Source: Watersipora subatra (lineage: Eukaryota > Bryozoa > Gymnolaemata > Cheilostomatida > Watersiporidae). Taken from it: 64,000 bases of DNA. Shown in pieces: positions 24,787 through 36,672 of this stretch; position 1 is the stretch's first letter, and every line of letters starts with the position of its first letter. The stretch is taken from the NCBI RefSeq assembly GCF_963576615.1, contig NC_088709.1:14645264-14709263 (forward strand), read 5' to 3'. Under the pieces are notes generated by a model. That model was not told the origin of the DNA. It made no database searches and saw nothing but the letters and a program-made list of their open reading frames with translations. The position numbers and the translations under genes are program-made.

Positions 24787-25468
24787 TCACTAAGTGTGTG
24801 AGTAGACAAGCTGCTGTAACTGGTGATTGGGGTGCCTCATTTTAAACCTACACTGAGAACCTTCCTTTGAGCCCCATCATCCTTCTATGAATCATAGATT
24901 ATCTGAAGCTATGCTTGTTTTTTGTGTGATAATCAATACTACCGAACTGTTTTTGATTATTCTGCATTCTGATTGTATTTAATCTCTTTGAAGTCTTTAG
25001 TAGATGTTAGCAGCCTCATGAAGCCACAAATTCTTCACTATGAAACCATTTTTTTCTGATTACAAATGAAAATGAATTTTTACCAAGCATCCATAATATA
25101 GCATCATATGTGAAAAGAAAGAGATGTTATATTTAATTTTGGGGCTTTTTTTTAAGATTTCAAGTAGGCTACTCTGCGCAATTTTGTTCACATATATTCC
25201 CTCAACTCCTGTTTGTCTATGCTCTTGTTATACTTGAGAAAAATTTACATCAGTATCTACTTATAGTTTAAAATCTTTGAAGTTTTATTTACGTACTTTA
25301 AAATTTTTTGTTTGTCATTAACACTATGGAAAATAAAAATAATAAAAATTCTTTAATAGATATGTCTATGTCTATACATATGTCTAGGGGAGTCAAAGAT
25401 ATAATATCTAGAGGTGGAGATTTGACTCACTCAACATTAAAAGGAACATCCGGACTGATTTGCAATAC

Positions 25469-25622
25469 CTGTGTGGGAGACAGAGACTATAATTATCAAC
25501 CCAGTTAAGCTGAGTGTATAAAATGTCTATTGAGTTTGTGTCACCAAGCAGCACGTAAACACCAAACTGAATCTGCTCAGCAGCACCAGCAATTTCATCA
25601 GTCAACAGTTCTGTCGGTGCGG
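25469..25622 (-). CDS. Orphan exon-like ORF
   Basis: Minus-strand frame bounded by an acceptor-like TATTTCAG (25623-25624) and a donor-like CACAG|GTATTG (25468). It reads ELLTDEIAGAAEQIQFG and continues through GVYVLLGDTNS. No family is recognised and no partner exons were found. It lies just right of the duplication boundary. Confidence 0.3.
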
Positions 25623-25639
25623 CTGAAATACACATCTCT

Positions 25640-26730
25640 GTCCAGTTTTAAAGCATACGTAAGATTTACTGATTAGGATGGTAGTAAGTAATAAGTACTT
25701 GTTGGGTTTATAGACCCAACAAGTTCATAACACGCTCACCTTAGTTAAACTTTGATTAAAAATTTGAATATACTTCAGTCACAGCTTTACTGATATTTCC
25801 TGAAAGACTCAATTCTTGTCGACGAATTGACCCAAATTGAAAGATAGAATTACAATTTGAGTTTGGTGCTCAATACTTAAAAGGTTCATTTACAGAGAAT
25901 TCTAATAAAAGATTTTCAAATTATGGATTGTTTTTTGCATATAAGCATAACAGGAAGAAAAGCAGAAAATGTGTACAAACAGCTAAGAATTTTTAGTTTA
26001 CAATATAGGGAAGATATGTAAACTACTAATATGTGTTATGATTGGTCTATAAACATACTCAGAATCTTTAATAGTGTTAACCATCTGATCACAAAATTGA
26101 GAGCTAATGAAAATGGTAAAAATAATCTATATAGCATATTTCGAGAGCAGAAGACGGAAATTATTCTGAAATTAATGCATATAAAATCTTAGTAAACACG
26201 GTATTACCCAGAGTGCTCAGCATTGAAGACATCAGTATCCACACAAGGTCAAAGGAAACACTTGTGACAATCAACAATAAAAACTAAGGGAAATGAAGTA
26301 TCAGAATCAAAACATCTGCCTACACAGAGAGGCCTTTAAAGGTGAGATATAACTGCGCATTTATATGAAACTGTTAGTAAGCTCTCCAAAGGTTCCATAT
26401 CCTTATAATAACATATGGTAGACTGCTGGGGCTGATTCATGTTCATTTGGAACATCTTCTATTTGTCTTTGCTATTCATTTGTAAACTATCTACCATTTC
26501 TCTGAGGGATTAATATCTGATCTTTGACATTATTCGGCTAAAAATGTAGCAGAGGAGTTTGTGTTCATTTTGTCATCACCAGTTCTAGTTTTTAAGCCTG
26601 AGGTTGGACTTGGTGAAAGTGTAAACTGAATGTGTTTAAATTGTACGATTATTTCAGGTCCATAGTCAAGTTAGCATCACTTTCTGGGCCTAAACAATCA
26701 CTCACTTACTAATTTCTAGGGTAAGTTATT
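25640..26730. other. Gene-free stretch, nothing recognised
   Basis: AT-rich. No ORF with domain signs and no element termini. Confidence 0.5.
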
Positions 26731-26734
26731 GCGA

Positions 26735-27275
26735 AGTACTTCTATGTTTAATGTTAGGTACTTCTATGCGCATTGTGAGGTATTTCTATGTATGTCGTGA
26801 AGTACATCTCTGTGTATTAGGAAATATTTTATATATATTGTTAGGTACTTCTGTTTATACTGTGAGGTACTTCTATGTTTATTGTAAAGTACTTCTATAT
26901 TTAATGTTGGACACTCCAATGTTTATTGCGAGGTACTTCTATGTATGTTGTGAAGTACATCTATGTGTATTGGAAAATATTTCTATATATAAAGTAAGGT
27001 ACATCTCTGTATATTGTGAAGTATATATCTGTGTATTGTGTAGTAACTCTATGTTTATTGTGAGGTACTTTTATGTTTATTATGAGGTACTTCTATGTTT
27101 ATTGTAAAGTACTTCTATGTTTATTGTAAAGTACTTCTATGTTTATTGTGAGGTACTTCTATGTATATGGTGAAGTATATCTCTGTGTATTGTGTAGTAA
27201 CTTTACGTTTATTGTGTAGTAACTCTATGTTTATTGTGAAGTAACTCTATGTTAATTGTGAAGTACTTCTATGTA
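26735..27275 (+). repeat. 22-bp degenerate minisatellite
   Basis: About 24 copies of a unit close to GTACTTCTATGTTTATTGTGAG, with variants GAAGTACATCTCTGTGTATTG. A 118-codon ORF through it is a by-product of the repeat. Confidence 0.85.
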
Positions 27276-27673
27276 GTGATAGCCATCACACCATTGCCGC
27301 AAAAATGTCTTGTAATGTTTAGTGGTGCAAACTATGTAGTTGTATTGCAATATTCTGCCTGTGTGTACTTGACATAACTGGGGTGAGCAAGAATATACTG
27401 CCTCAGGAACAAGCTAAAGTTTTATATTTGAAAATCTCACAACACTGGTGACAATATTCTAGTACAACAATTTATTTAGTGGAGTCGCTAATCATTCTCG
27501 CCTACGCAGAACATTGGTTAGAATTAACAAGGTCAAACAGAGATTAAACTAGAGATAAGATCTATCTTAAGATACGTCAGTCTTTGTAGATATATATGAA
27601 TATAAGAATGTAGTGTTGCAGTTACCTCTATTGCATGTACTTATATACATGAAATCATGTTATTTTATGTCAG

Positions 27674-27919
27674 GATGTGAGTGTTTTCAATTACACAAAC
27701 TCAAAAAAGTGGTTAGGGTTTGGCAACAGGAGTTATCTGTCCCCACAAGCCTTTATCAAAAAGAGTGAAAGTAGACTAAATGATAGAAATTTGAGGTTCC
27801 TGAGCAGCTGCTGCTCCGGCGAGCGTAGGCAAAATCACTCAATTCTCACAACCAGGGAAGAAGTGGTATTGACAAATTGCTCTTCAGAAAGGGAGCTTAG
27901 GCTATGGCTCATGACCTAG
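27674..27919 (+). CDS. Possible terminal exon of an unidentified gene
   Basis: After an acceptor-like TATTTTATGTCAG, 81 codons run to TAG: it begins DVSVFNYTNSKKWLGFG and later has a basic, Cys- and Ser-rich part (FLSSCCSGERRQ). The composition looks like a cytoplasmic tail rather than noise, but no family or upstream exon is recognised. There is no ATG at its start apart from one out of frame. Confidence 0.3.
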   Translation, partial: DVSVFNYTNSKKWLGFGNRSYLSPQAFIKKSESRLNDRNLRFLSSCCSGERRQNHSILTTREEVVLTNCSSERELRLWLMT

Positions 27920-28279
27920 ACTTGCTGGTATGATCCATGATTGTAATGATTTATATCCACATTTGCTTAAGTGTAGAACAACATCACCATTATTTAATTG
28001 ACTTTGGTTTACCATTAATTTAATTTGATTAATTACTTTTGTATTTGATTACAATAGTGTACCGAAGAGAGTGATAAAGTGTAAGGCTACATTAGAGAAT
28101 GGTGAGCATTCCATTATTCTACCAAATCAATTTATTCCACACCACAAGCATCCCATTTGCGCATATGGATGTGCGCATATTGTGCATATCCATTTGCGTA
28201 CGCTTCACTTGTCACACGAAATGCACACGCTGGGCACACCGCAGGCCGGTAAAAAGGTACGCACACTGCGCTCATTATG

Positions 28280-28700
28280 CACATCACACACTACGCACAC
28301 TTTACAACTCACACCACATAGTCACTATATACTACACACCACATACAGCAGACTACACACAACACACTACACACAACATACCACACACAACACACTACAC
28401 ACCTCACAGCATACCACACATCACACATAACACTTGACATGCCGCACAACACTTATCACACACCTCATATCACACACTATGTGCTACATACCAAACATCA
28501 TAAACAAATGACATATGTGCACACATGCGCACGCATGCGCGTATGCTCACAGGCACACACACGCACACACGCATGCATGCACACACACACATACCACATG
28601 CACACACACACCCACATGCACGCACACACGCATGCATGCACATACACACATACAACATACACACACATACAACACGCACACACGCACACACACAATGACA
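28280..28700. repeat. CA-rich simple-sequence region
   Basis: Irregular CACACA, CACTACACA and GCACACACGCATGC repeats. Several long frames on both strands are due to the repeat. Confidence 0.9.
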
Positions 28701-28948
28701 GCGAGATTTATTAATACACCTTAGATACTACGACTTACATAACCACAAATAATAGCAACGCTTTATGTTACAAAGAACTAAAAAACTTTCGGATTTATTC
28801 AAATTCATAATTGAAAAGTTCACATAATTTTAAAGTAGTATTCTAAAGGCAACTTCCATTTTTAAAGTGCTACAGTCTTTAGACTTTATGAATCAGTACT
28901 GGCTGATGTCCTTAATCTTAGAACAAAGTAGCCTTTTACTATGGTTAC

Positions 28949-29333
28949 CAGCTGTGCTACCCGGCGTTGCCCGGGTAATAAAAAATTATGGACAGAAAAT
29001 TGATTTGTATTTAACATATAACAACATTTACCATTCTAACTTTCAAACTACATATCATGAGAGAAGTTTTTTGTGTAGTTGAGATAAATTAAGAGAAAAA
29101 TAAAAACAACTGTAAATGTTTTAAAACTTTGTCAAACAACTGTAACTTTCAAGCTATTAGCCTGGCACATTGCCAATGGAAAATTGCAGTAAGCTGCTAG
29201 ACTTCTAATGATGGTACTCCATGACATTGCGTCAGCATTGTTGTCCAGCTGCAGTTATTCTAATAATAGCTAAAGCCAGAATGCAGACAGACATACGGAC
29301 ACGGACATACTTTGAGAAATATATATATAGATT
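28949..29333 (+). mobile_element. Composite interspersed element, short form
   Basis: Begins with ACCCGGCGTTGCCCGGGTAA, runs through TTACCATTCTAACTTTCAAA and CATATCATGAGA, and ends GCTAAAGCCAGAATGCAGAC followed by TTTGAGAAATATATATATAG. Lacks the tRNA-like segment of longer copies. Related copies are at 33610, 37217, 49965 and 55231. Confidence 0.75.
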
Positions 29334-29515
29334 AAAGATTGAAGTGACATTTTAAAACTGTTTGTGTTCCTAAACTATGCAGTCTATGTGAAAACATCAA
29401 TTATTTAAACAGTAGACTACAAGAACCATACTAAGTCATTCGTATAATTTCAAAAAGAAAGTGACAATTTTTGTTCAATTTATTCAACATGTCATTGTTT
29501 CCGTTTCTCACATCT

Positions 29516-29599
29516 AAAATGTATTCCAGTTCCCCGTTGGACTCACCATCAAGTACTCTGTCCAGAAACCAGAACAATGATGATAAATACAGAGATTAG
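29516..29599 (+). pseudogene. Relic of a third GPR157-like terminal exon
   Basis: Codons read KMYSSSPLDSPSSTLSRNQ, then NNDDKYRD and TAG, closely matching the last exon of the receptor at 43182-43264 (PSTPLDSPASTLPRNQNNDD). Sequence further right (to about 29810) still aligns loosely with the 3' flank of that gene. The upstream exons expected to the left were not found, where a composite element and CA repeats lie instead. Either a lost tandem paralogue or a badly eroded gene. Confidence 0.6.
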
Positions 29600-29814
29600 C
29601 AAAGAGAATGACAATAAGTGAGCTAGCAACAGCATTAAACATTAAACAACAGCATTAAACGTATTCTTTCTCTACTTATTGTAGCTGAGTGTTTTATCAA
29701 GACGGTTGTTGATTTAGCTGTCTGGAACACTGTAACAAAAATGAGTGTTTATATTTAGCAACTTTATCAGTGATTCTTCGATCTAATATTATCATCTGAA
29801 TACTAAGATGTTAA

Positions 29815-30768
29815 ATGTTTGTCTCGGAATTCTATCCAACTCTTTTAAAAAATGCTTCAACTAATGCAAGTTTTTACTTTCTCTATTTGAAAAAAGTCAG
29901 CCAAATTTTGGAAGAGAGAAGGCAACTTCACGTGTACAAAGCTCACACGCTCTACCAAGTCCATTGATCTAAATGTTACTGATGCATATTTGGTGCCTGG
30001 GTTGAGAGGACTATATGTCAAGTGTAGGGCACAATTTTCAGTGATGAGATGATAAAACGGTTTTTTATTTCCTTAAAGCTCCTTGAACTTAAAATGCCTT
30101 GACGAATCAAACAGCAACATATGTACACCTAGCAACAACTAATCTAGGTCAACACTAATAGCCTAACAAATGGGGAAGAAGTTTTGAATAACAAGGAAGT
30201 TATATCGACAAGGAAAAAGTTTGAAGTAGACTTTATGCTAATAAATTATATTTGGGTTTGCCTTGACCACTTTGCTAGTAGCACCTACATTATAGTTTGC
30301 AAAAGTAGAGCTTTTTTAACAGTTTTTCTTAAATAAAGAATCATGGCTTTAGAAAATCATTACGATGCGGTTGCAAATCCTTACCCAAGATTGGTTGTGC
30401 ATAGAAGTGAGTAACTAAACGTTGTAAGAACTCAGGCATTGGCATAGAATAGAAGAACTTGTCACAAACAGTTTTCACCTTTGAAAGACACAGAGTGCCT
30501 AACAGTTGATCTGATGCGTTGCATTAGCACCTGATAAGATAGGATAACAGAGAAGGCTAGGAAGCTAATAAGGTCAAAGGAAATTATAATGCTTGGTACA
30601 AAAACTTATAATAGGAACCAAAACCTTAAAAATATGTTAAATCATGCAACAATTTCCATGCTAACAAAAAGACAAATGCAAAATAAAAATAGAATGCCAA
30701 TTTTGCGACTGGTAAAAAAGTTGAAAGCTTGAGCTGCTAAAAAAACAGATCTGCCATGTAAATGCATA
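29815..30768. other. Gene-free stretch, nothing recognised
   Basis: AT-rich; no domain-bearing ORF and no termini. Confidence 0.45.
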
Positions 30769-30808
30769 TACAGTAAAGCCTCTATTTGAATTCTGCCTTT
30801 ATTTGAAC

Positions 30809-31733
30809 CCCAGGGCTGATACTTTGAATGAAACACCCACCTGGATAGGCCCAGACTTGGATATTGTACCCCCAATCACCTGGTTGGTCAATTTGAATTT
30901 GGATATTGTACCCCCAATCACCTGGTTGGTCAATTTGAAATGCACCCCCTAAACACTGGGAGTTCCCTAGAGGGCGCCCAGGTTCCACGCCCTGCTAAAC
31001 ATTCAATATAATTCATGTATTAATAAAGCAGAAAAAACCTACAAACAAAGTTCCCAATTTTATTCAAATATGTTTTTATTTCGGATTTTTCGTTTGTTTA
31101 GTATTGCAAAAACGATCGTTTTTTTCTTCTGCAAACGGCTTATTTTTTGTTGCTAACAGAGACCAATATATTGTAGTTTACTATTGGTAAAAAAATTACA
31201 CAAAAAAAGCAATTAGCTAACCATAAATCAATTTATAAAAACCGTTTGTGTGGTGACATAATAGTCGCTCTGCCTACTAGCGTCAGTATCGCAAAATGTC
31301 GCTATGCCTGCAAAAAGGTTAATAAAACTGATTCCAAACATCAAATCATCATTTTCATTTACAAAGGAAAACATAATGAATATCAATGAAAGAGATATTA
31401 TATTCTTCGTTCTGCGTATATTGCTAAAGGGTTGCTAAGATGATGCAGTGTCGACTGTCTTTTTTCCCTACCTTTTCCGTCAGCAAGCATGCAGATTTTA
31501 ATGCAATCTGCATTAAAATGAAGACTGGAGTTTCGGTGCAATTTCTTGGTATTATTTTAGCTGAATAAAACCTTAATGAGCATGGGCCTTTTTACTGGCT
31601 TGGCTGTGGAAACCCCCCCCCCCCCCTAAAGTAGCAAATTCACTGACAGTGCCCCATGGTCTGAAAACCCCCCCTAAAACGTGATTTTGGGCCGAACCTA
31701 ATGGACCTTTTATGGGGGAGTATCAGCCCTGGG
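30809..31733. mobile_element. hAT-like element with perfect 8-bp target duplication
   Basis: Inverted ends CCCAGGGCTGATACT ... AGTATCAGCCCTGGG, flanked by ATTTGAAC at 30801-30808 and 31734-31741. The site lies inside the TTTGAAC repeats of the host element. Inside are a 42-bp direct repeat (about 30857-30940) and a C homopolymer near 31611-31626. No transposase. Confidence 0.8.
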
Positions 31734-32739
31734 ATTTGAACGCCACCACTATTTGACTGCCACTATAGGAAAAAGGTTAAAAAATTAATCGCCACCGTTT
31801 AATAGAACGCTACCTCTATTTGAGCGCCACTTTGAAATTCTCTTATTTTTACGAATCCATTATAGAGAGTAATTTGGAGAAAAGTGCCCACAAAATAACT
31901 AAACAACATAAATAAAGGACTCAGTTACACCAATAACAATTAGTTCTTCTGTTGGTGCTGTTAGTATTGAAGTTCGTTTTCTAACTAACTAACGTTTTCT
32001 AACGAGCGTTTTCTAATGAGCTTACATTTTTTTGATACTTTAAAACCAACTCCATAGCAATAGTTAATAAATGTATCAGACTATTAGCAGTTTTGTTTAA
32101 GGCGTTATCAACACTTCGACTTATGTGAAAAATGGTTTACAATCATGATGGAATTTGTAAGATTGTACTAAGCGCGCATGCGTCTTAGTACAAACTTATT
32201 TTCGCGAAAGATTTTTCAAATAGCAACACATAAACCTTTTTCTTTGCTAAAAAGTTGTTTGGATGCTAATAGCGAGTAGTTCAGCCGTGCAGAAAATGGG
32301 ATGTCAGAAAACATTGTAGAAGGCTATGGACAGCCAGGAGAAGATGAAATGATTCCAACTGAAAGCAACAATCAGAATGCAACCTGCTGAGCAAAGGATG
32401 CAAATATATTTGTTTCAAAAATGTTAATTTTTGTTTCTTCATGTATTGTAACTATGGTATGTTTATGTCACTTATTCTTGAGTATATGTTTGTAACAATT
32501 GATAGATTGTTATTATTATTATATAACATATAAATTTGCAGGCTTATAGCATATTATTTGATAGCATCATTGTTTTTATCTAAACTCAGTTTACAATGGA
32601 TCGACGCTCAGAACTCCTCTTCTATTGCACATAAAAAGTCAGTTTTGGCTGCAAACTGTAGCAAACATATTAGCCAGTGCAATGAGCTTTAATACAACAA
32701 TATTAAATTTATATGTATAAATCTCAGTGTTTGTTTTTT

Positions 32740-33125
32740 TGCCTTTTTGTGCACCCTATGTCTAATTATAGAGATTACAATCTAGCAACAAAAAATTCAT
32801 ATCACAGAGGACTTGATCTCGGAACCTCCTGTTCACAAGGTGACAAGATTATCCAATAAGCAACACAAGATAAAATGAATTCATTTGACAGATAGTCATT
32901 ACTTTGGTTAAAATACGTATAGCCAGTCAGTGTTGCGCGCAACACCGACGGCGCAACATCACTTGCGGCGCAATGTCACTAAAGCTTGCTCTCACAGCTC
33001 TCATTAGTAAGTTTAGCAATACAGATACTAGCTTACTAAGATTAGCTAGTGGCAATTACATAACCTGTCACTGTTTATAAGCTAGTTTTTTTAACACCCG
33101 TGCAATGCCGGACACTCGGCTAGTA
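32740..33125 (-). mobile_element. Composite interspersed element with tRNA-like part
   Basis: On the minus strand the start reads ACTCGGCTAG-side sequence with GCCGGCATTGCACGGG-type degenerate 5' motif (TGTCCGGCATTGCACGGGTG), and a tRNA-like piece with GGATAATCTTGTCACCTTGT and a B-box-like GAGATCAAGTCC lies downstream. Strongly diverged. Confidence 0.45.
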
Positions 33126-33609
33126 TAGTTATAAATTAAAAATATGCCTTTAAATTTAGAATGCAATAGAAAATTGAAAGCTCTGCAAATTTCAACGCAG
33201 CTAGCTATACAATCATCATAGGTTAATTACAAGCAATAGATATCAACTGGTAGAGATCTTTTCCAGCTTCCCAAAGCATATCTATTTAGAGATCTACGAC
33301 AAGTTGAAGCTAAGTTATATCAGATTCATTACATCCAAAAGAGTTAATGTCGCTCCGCTTGAAGGAGTGTACAAAATATAGGCAAAATTCGCTTTGCCCA
33401 TAAAAGGGTTAAATTTAGCATTCCAAAATTCTGACGAGCTATTTGAAAAACGCAATGTTACCTTCTATCTTAATGTTAACTCTAATAAAACGCCACTACA
33501 GGAGAGGGATTGAAAAATTGAGCACCATGGCATTAAAATAGAGGTTTTACAGTATGTGTCTACTATACTGAGAGTTGGCCGAAAGCCAGGAGCTGATTGC
33601 TCAGTAATA

Positions 33610-34935
33610 TACTAGGTGAATGCTTGGCGCTGCCAGTTAATAAAAAAGTCTTTAGACAGGAAAGTTATTTTTATTCAACATTACAGCATTTACCATTCTA
33701 ATTTTTAAACTTCATATCATAAGAAAAGTGTTTTTTTGTGCAGCTGCAATGAATTCAGAAAAAAAACTGAAGGTTTTCAAACTTTTTCAAGCAACTGCAA
33801 CTTTTAAATTTATATCATGAAAAAAGTGATTTGTTGAAATAAATTAGGAGGAAAAATAAAACCGTAAAGGTATTTATATGTGAACGTGAAATCCTTAGCA
33901 AGTAAGGGCTAAATATAGTCTGTTTTGCTACGATTACATTGAACAATTATTTGGTATACGATGATATGGTTTTAATTTATTTCCTTGTCGACTTCATAAG
34001 GCGAAAATATTGTATAGAGTTGTATAGAAACCCATAGTAATTATCTAATGCAAACACCTTCTGGTAAAAATCATCAAAATAACCATCATTAATATTGAGT
34101 AACAAAACAACATTTTAACCTTAGTAACTATCGTTACCTACAATAACTTTAGGGGATTTATTAGTTAGGACCTTCAAAATAATGTAACATTACAATGTAC
34201 TATGTGCAGTACGTATACCGGGGGAGTCTGACGTATACCGATGAATCTGACTTAAATGAACTTAGCTTACTCAACACATACTTGTACTTGAAGGCAGTTT
34301 TAGTATGTATTTTACTAAACCAGACTTTAAACTAAAATTATATTACTTATATGCTTGCGAATCTGTTTTTGCTATAACGAATAACACTGAGCTGAAATAG
34401 CAAGCGACGGATATCCATTTCTAACGTTGTGGGAAATATTTCGGGGAATAGCATAAGGACACTTTTGTTATTTCGTTGTAATCAGTACAACAATCGCCGA
34501 ATTTTAATTTCGAGAAAGCTTTTTGTTGATATTGCATGGCGGAAAATAAATTTGCCCTAAGATGACGAAGATGACAACGCATCGTGTTTCATAAAATTGG
34601 GCAAAAAATATTTTAGTATGAAGTCATTGTAACCGGTGGGCGCAATGTATCAATTAATACGTCATTTAGCGTGTGCAACAATCGGGAAACGGGTATACCG
34701 TATATAGTAAAAAGAGATGGAATCGTAAGAACCTTCGTAGACATGTGGTTGGATAATTTGTATACAAACCTTTGGTTGCTAACATCATGAGTTCAAATCC
34801 AGCAAAAGGTGAGCTTTTCTTCCCAAGATTTTAAAAGCTATAACTAAACAGACCGCATCACAGAATTACAGACGACACACAAACACCGATATGTAGACAT
34901 AGCTGCATAGATGGTTTATATAAATTAATTTATAT
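33610..34935 (+). mobile_element. Composite interspersed element, long form
   Basis: 5' end ACTAGGTGAATGCTTGGCGC, then the TTACCATTCTAATTTTTAAA core, a middle part shared with 44705-45260 and 58195-58420, and a tRNA-like segment at about 34730-34810 with B-box-like GAGTTCAAATCC. It closes with TTTTAAAAGCTATAACTAAA, a 3' domain also seen in the other copies. Confidence 0.6.
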
Positions 34936-35655
34936 ATAGTTTTAGTACAAAGAACTGTCAACTTCAGCTGTAACAATCCACTTACAAAGTCATAGTGGTA
35001 CTAAAGGGTTGCCTTTCAAGGAAAGACAACCATTGTAGTTAGGTTGTTTGCTTGGCTACATCAGTAAGTTATCTAAAGACAAACATTTATACATGTATTC
35101 ATTTAGAATATCTGTCGTTGGATCATTATTAGTGGCGTTGATGGGAATCTCATAATGTACTGGTTTTAAAGTTTTCTATTGGCCATTGCGCATGGTGAAG
35201 ATTCTGAAGCATACCTACGCTATGATTTACATTTAAGAACCACAGCTCACTAACCATTTTGTAATAAATCGCTGGTGCAGAACATTCATATGAAAACATC
35301 AGAAACTGGTATCACCCAGAAGGCATAACGAGAGTTGTAAAATACTGCATTTTCTCGTGTGAACTAAACAACTGCACAAGATTATTATGGAAGGCAAATT
35401 TTCTCTTCTGATGAACTTGTTCTCTTTAGTAGCATCAAGACAAACTCACAGATACCTGCATAGCTTGAACACATGATGATAGGGTAGACCTAATCTATTG
35501 AATTTCTGAATTCGACAAATTTAGATTTGAATTCGCATAGTGTTAAATTTTGTGAGTTTAAAGAACCGGTCTTTAGGACTTGCACAACCGGTTTGCAGTC
35601 CTTTTAGCTTATGCCATCACTCTTTTTGAATATAAAAGCTGGAACAGTTCTCCCC
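34936..35655. other. Gene-free stretch, nothing recognised
   Basis: No ORF, repeat or element end identified. Confidence 0.4.
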
Positions 35656-35947
35656 GAACTATTCTGCATCAGAGAGCCGTCCATCCTCAAATGTATGGAA
35701 GTTGCCTTTGACTAATAGTTCTTTTAAAGTTGATAGGAACCTACCAGATAACTCATCCTGATGCTTTATGTAACTGCAGAACCCACAGTGATCATACTCC
35801 TTCATTTTTGGAGTAAAGTGGTTTCGGTATGCAGCCAGAGCTGATTCAATGTTTTTCTTGTCAATGTCCGACAGTTCAAATGTCCAGAAAACCTTTTGCC
35901 TGAAGTACCAAATATTGTCAGCAAATTGGCAGTTCATAAGCTCGCCT
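35656..35947 (-). CDS. Possible terminal exon of an unidentified minus-strand gene
   Basis: The minus strand has an acceptor-like AAAACAG at 35948, then an open frame reading GELMNCQFADNIWYFRQK and, later, EYDHCGFCSYIKHQDELSG to a TAG at about 35656. The Trp-, Cys- and His-containing composition looks coding. No family is recognised. Any upstream exons would fall inside the receptor locus on the opposite strand, and none was found. It could also be a self-standing 92-codon gene starting at the ATG at 35937. Confidence 0.4.
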
Positions 35948-36384
35948 CTGTTTTATTTTCTAATCATACTACTGCAGCTAGAGTTACTAAGGATCTACAA
36001 TGGTATTAGACCTTATATTTCATTTATATTTTGTTGATTGAACACTTGATTCTCGATCATATTTCATTTGTTAAACACCAAGAAACACCTTAACATGTGG
36101 TTACCATGTCAACCAATTAAACATTCCCATAAAGCTTGAAATATGGTAAGTGAGGTATTTTACCACAAAGTAATACCTATTAAGCTAATTTATATCAAGG
36201 AAATAGATCAAGGGACTATAGAATATTCCCTTTACTCAATATAAACTTGATAAACTCTCAAGGAAACAATGATTTGCTGGCTCTAGCTACTCCGGGTAAG
36301 TTGAGATTGTTTCCAAGTGTTGACAAATTTCCTCCGTTAGTTAAATTTTACACGAAATTGGATTTGTAAACAGTAACTGAAGTG

Positions 36385-36500
36385 ATAAGCATTACTTATG
36401 CATTAATAATTACTAACAGGCATTACTTATACATTAATAATTACTAACAGGCATTACTTATGCATTAATAATTACTAATATGCATTACTTATGAGTTAGA
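36385..36500. repeat. 31-bp tandem repeat, about four copies
   Basis: Unit close to GGCATTACTTATGCATTAAT followed by AATTACTAACA. It lies about 175 bp upstream of the receptor start codon, so it may sit in its promoter. Confidence 0.85.
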
Positions 36501-36672
36501 ATTCTATAAAATGGTCATAAACGGTATGCCACAGTTTTAAAGATAGAAACAAAAGTTTCACAGCTTTTCTCAAAGTGTGGAAAAAGCCATGATTGAGCAT
36601 GGAAAACATGTACATATTGCACATTGCATAGTATATATTATACATTCTTTTTATTTTTAGTAGAAAAGCATC

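Larger units (their letters stand above)
21121..25456 (+). repeat. Tandem segmental duplication, copy B
   Basis: Collinear with copy A from TTTTAAAGTACTGC to GGAACATCCGGACT. It carries the broken paralogue 4. Right of 25456 the two copies no longer match, which fixes the duplicated unit. Confidence 0.9.
30771..33552. mobile_element. TA-flanked mariner/Tigger-like element with nested insertions
   Basis: Left end CAGTAAAGCCTCTATTTGAA and right end TTAAAATAGAGGTTTTACAG are inverted, with TA on both sides (30769-30770, 33553-33554). Interior phrases of the type TTTGAACGCCACCACTATTT are family hallmarks. It hosts a hAT-like element (30809-31733) and a composite element (32740-33125). No transposase frame survives that I can recognise. 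Confidence 0.65.

Noticed and set aside
26751-27107. 118-codon frame with Tyr- and Val-rich repeats
   Set aside because: By-product of the 22-bp minisatellite.
28071-28724. Several His/Thr- or Cys/Val-rich frames
   Set aside because: By-products of CA-rich simple sequence.
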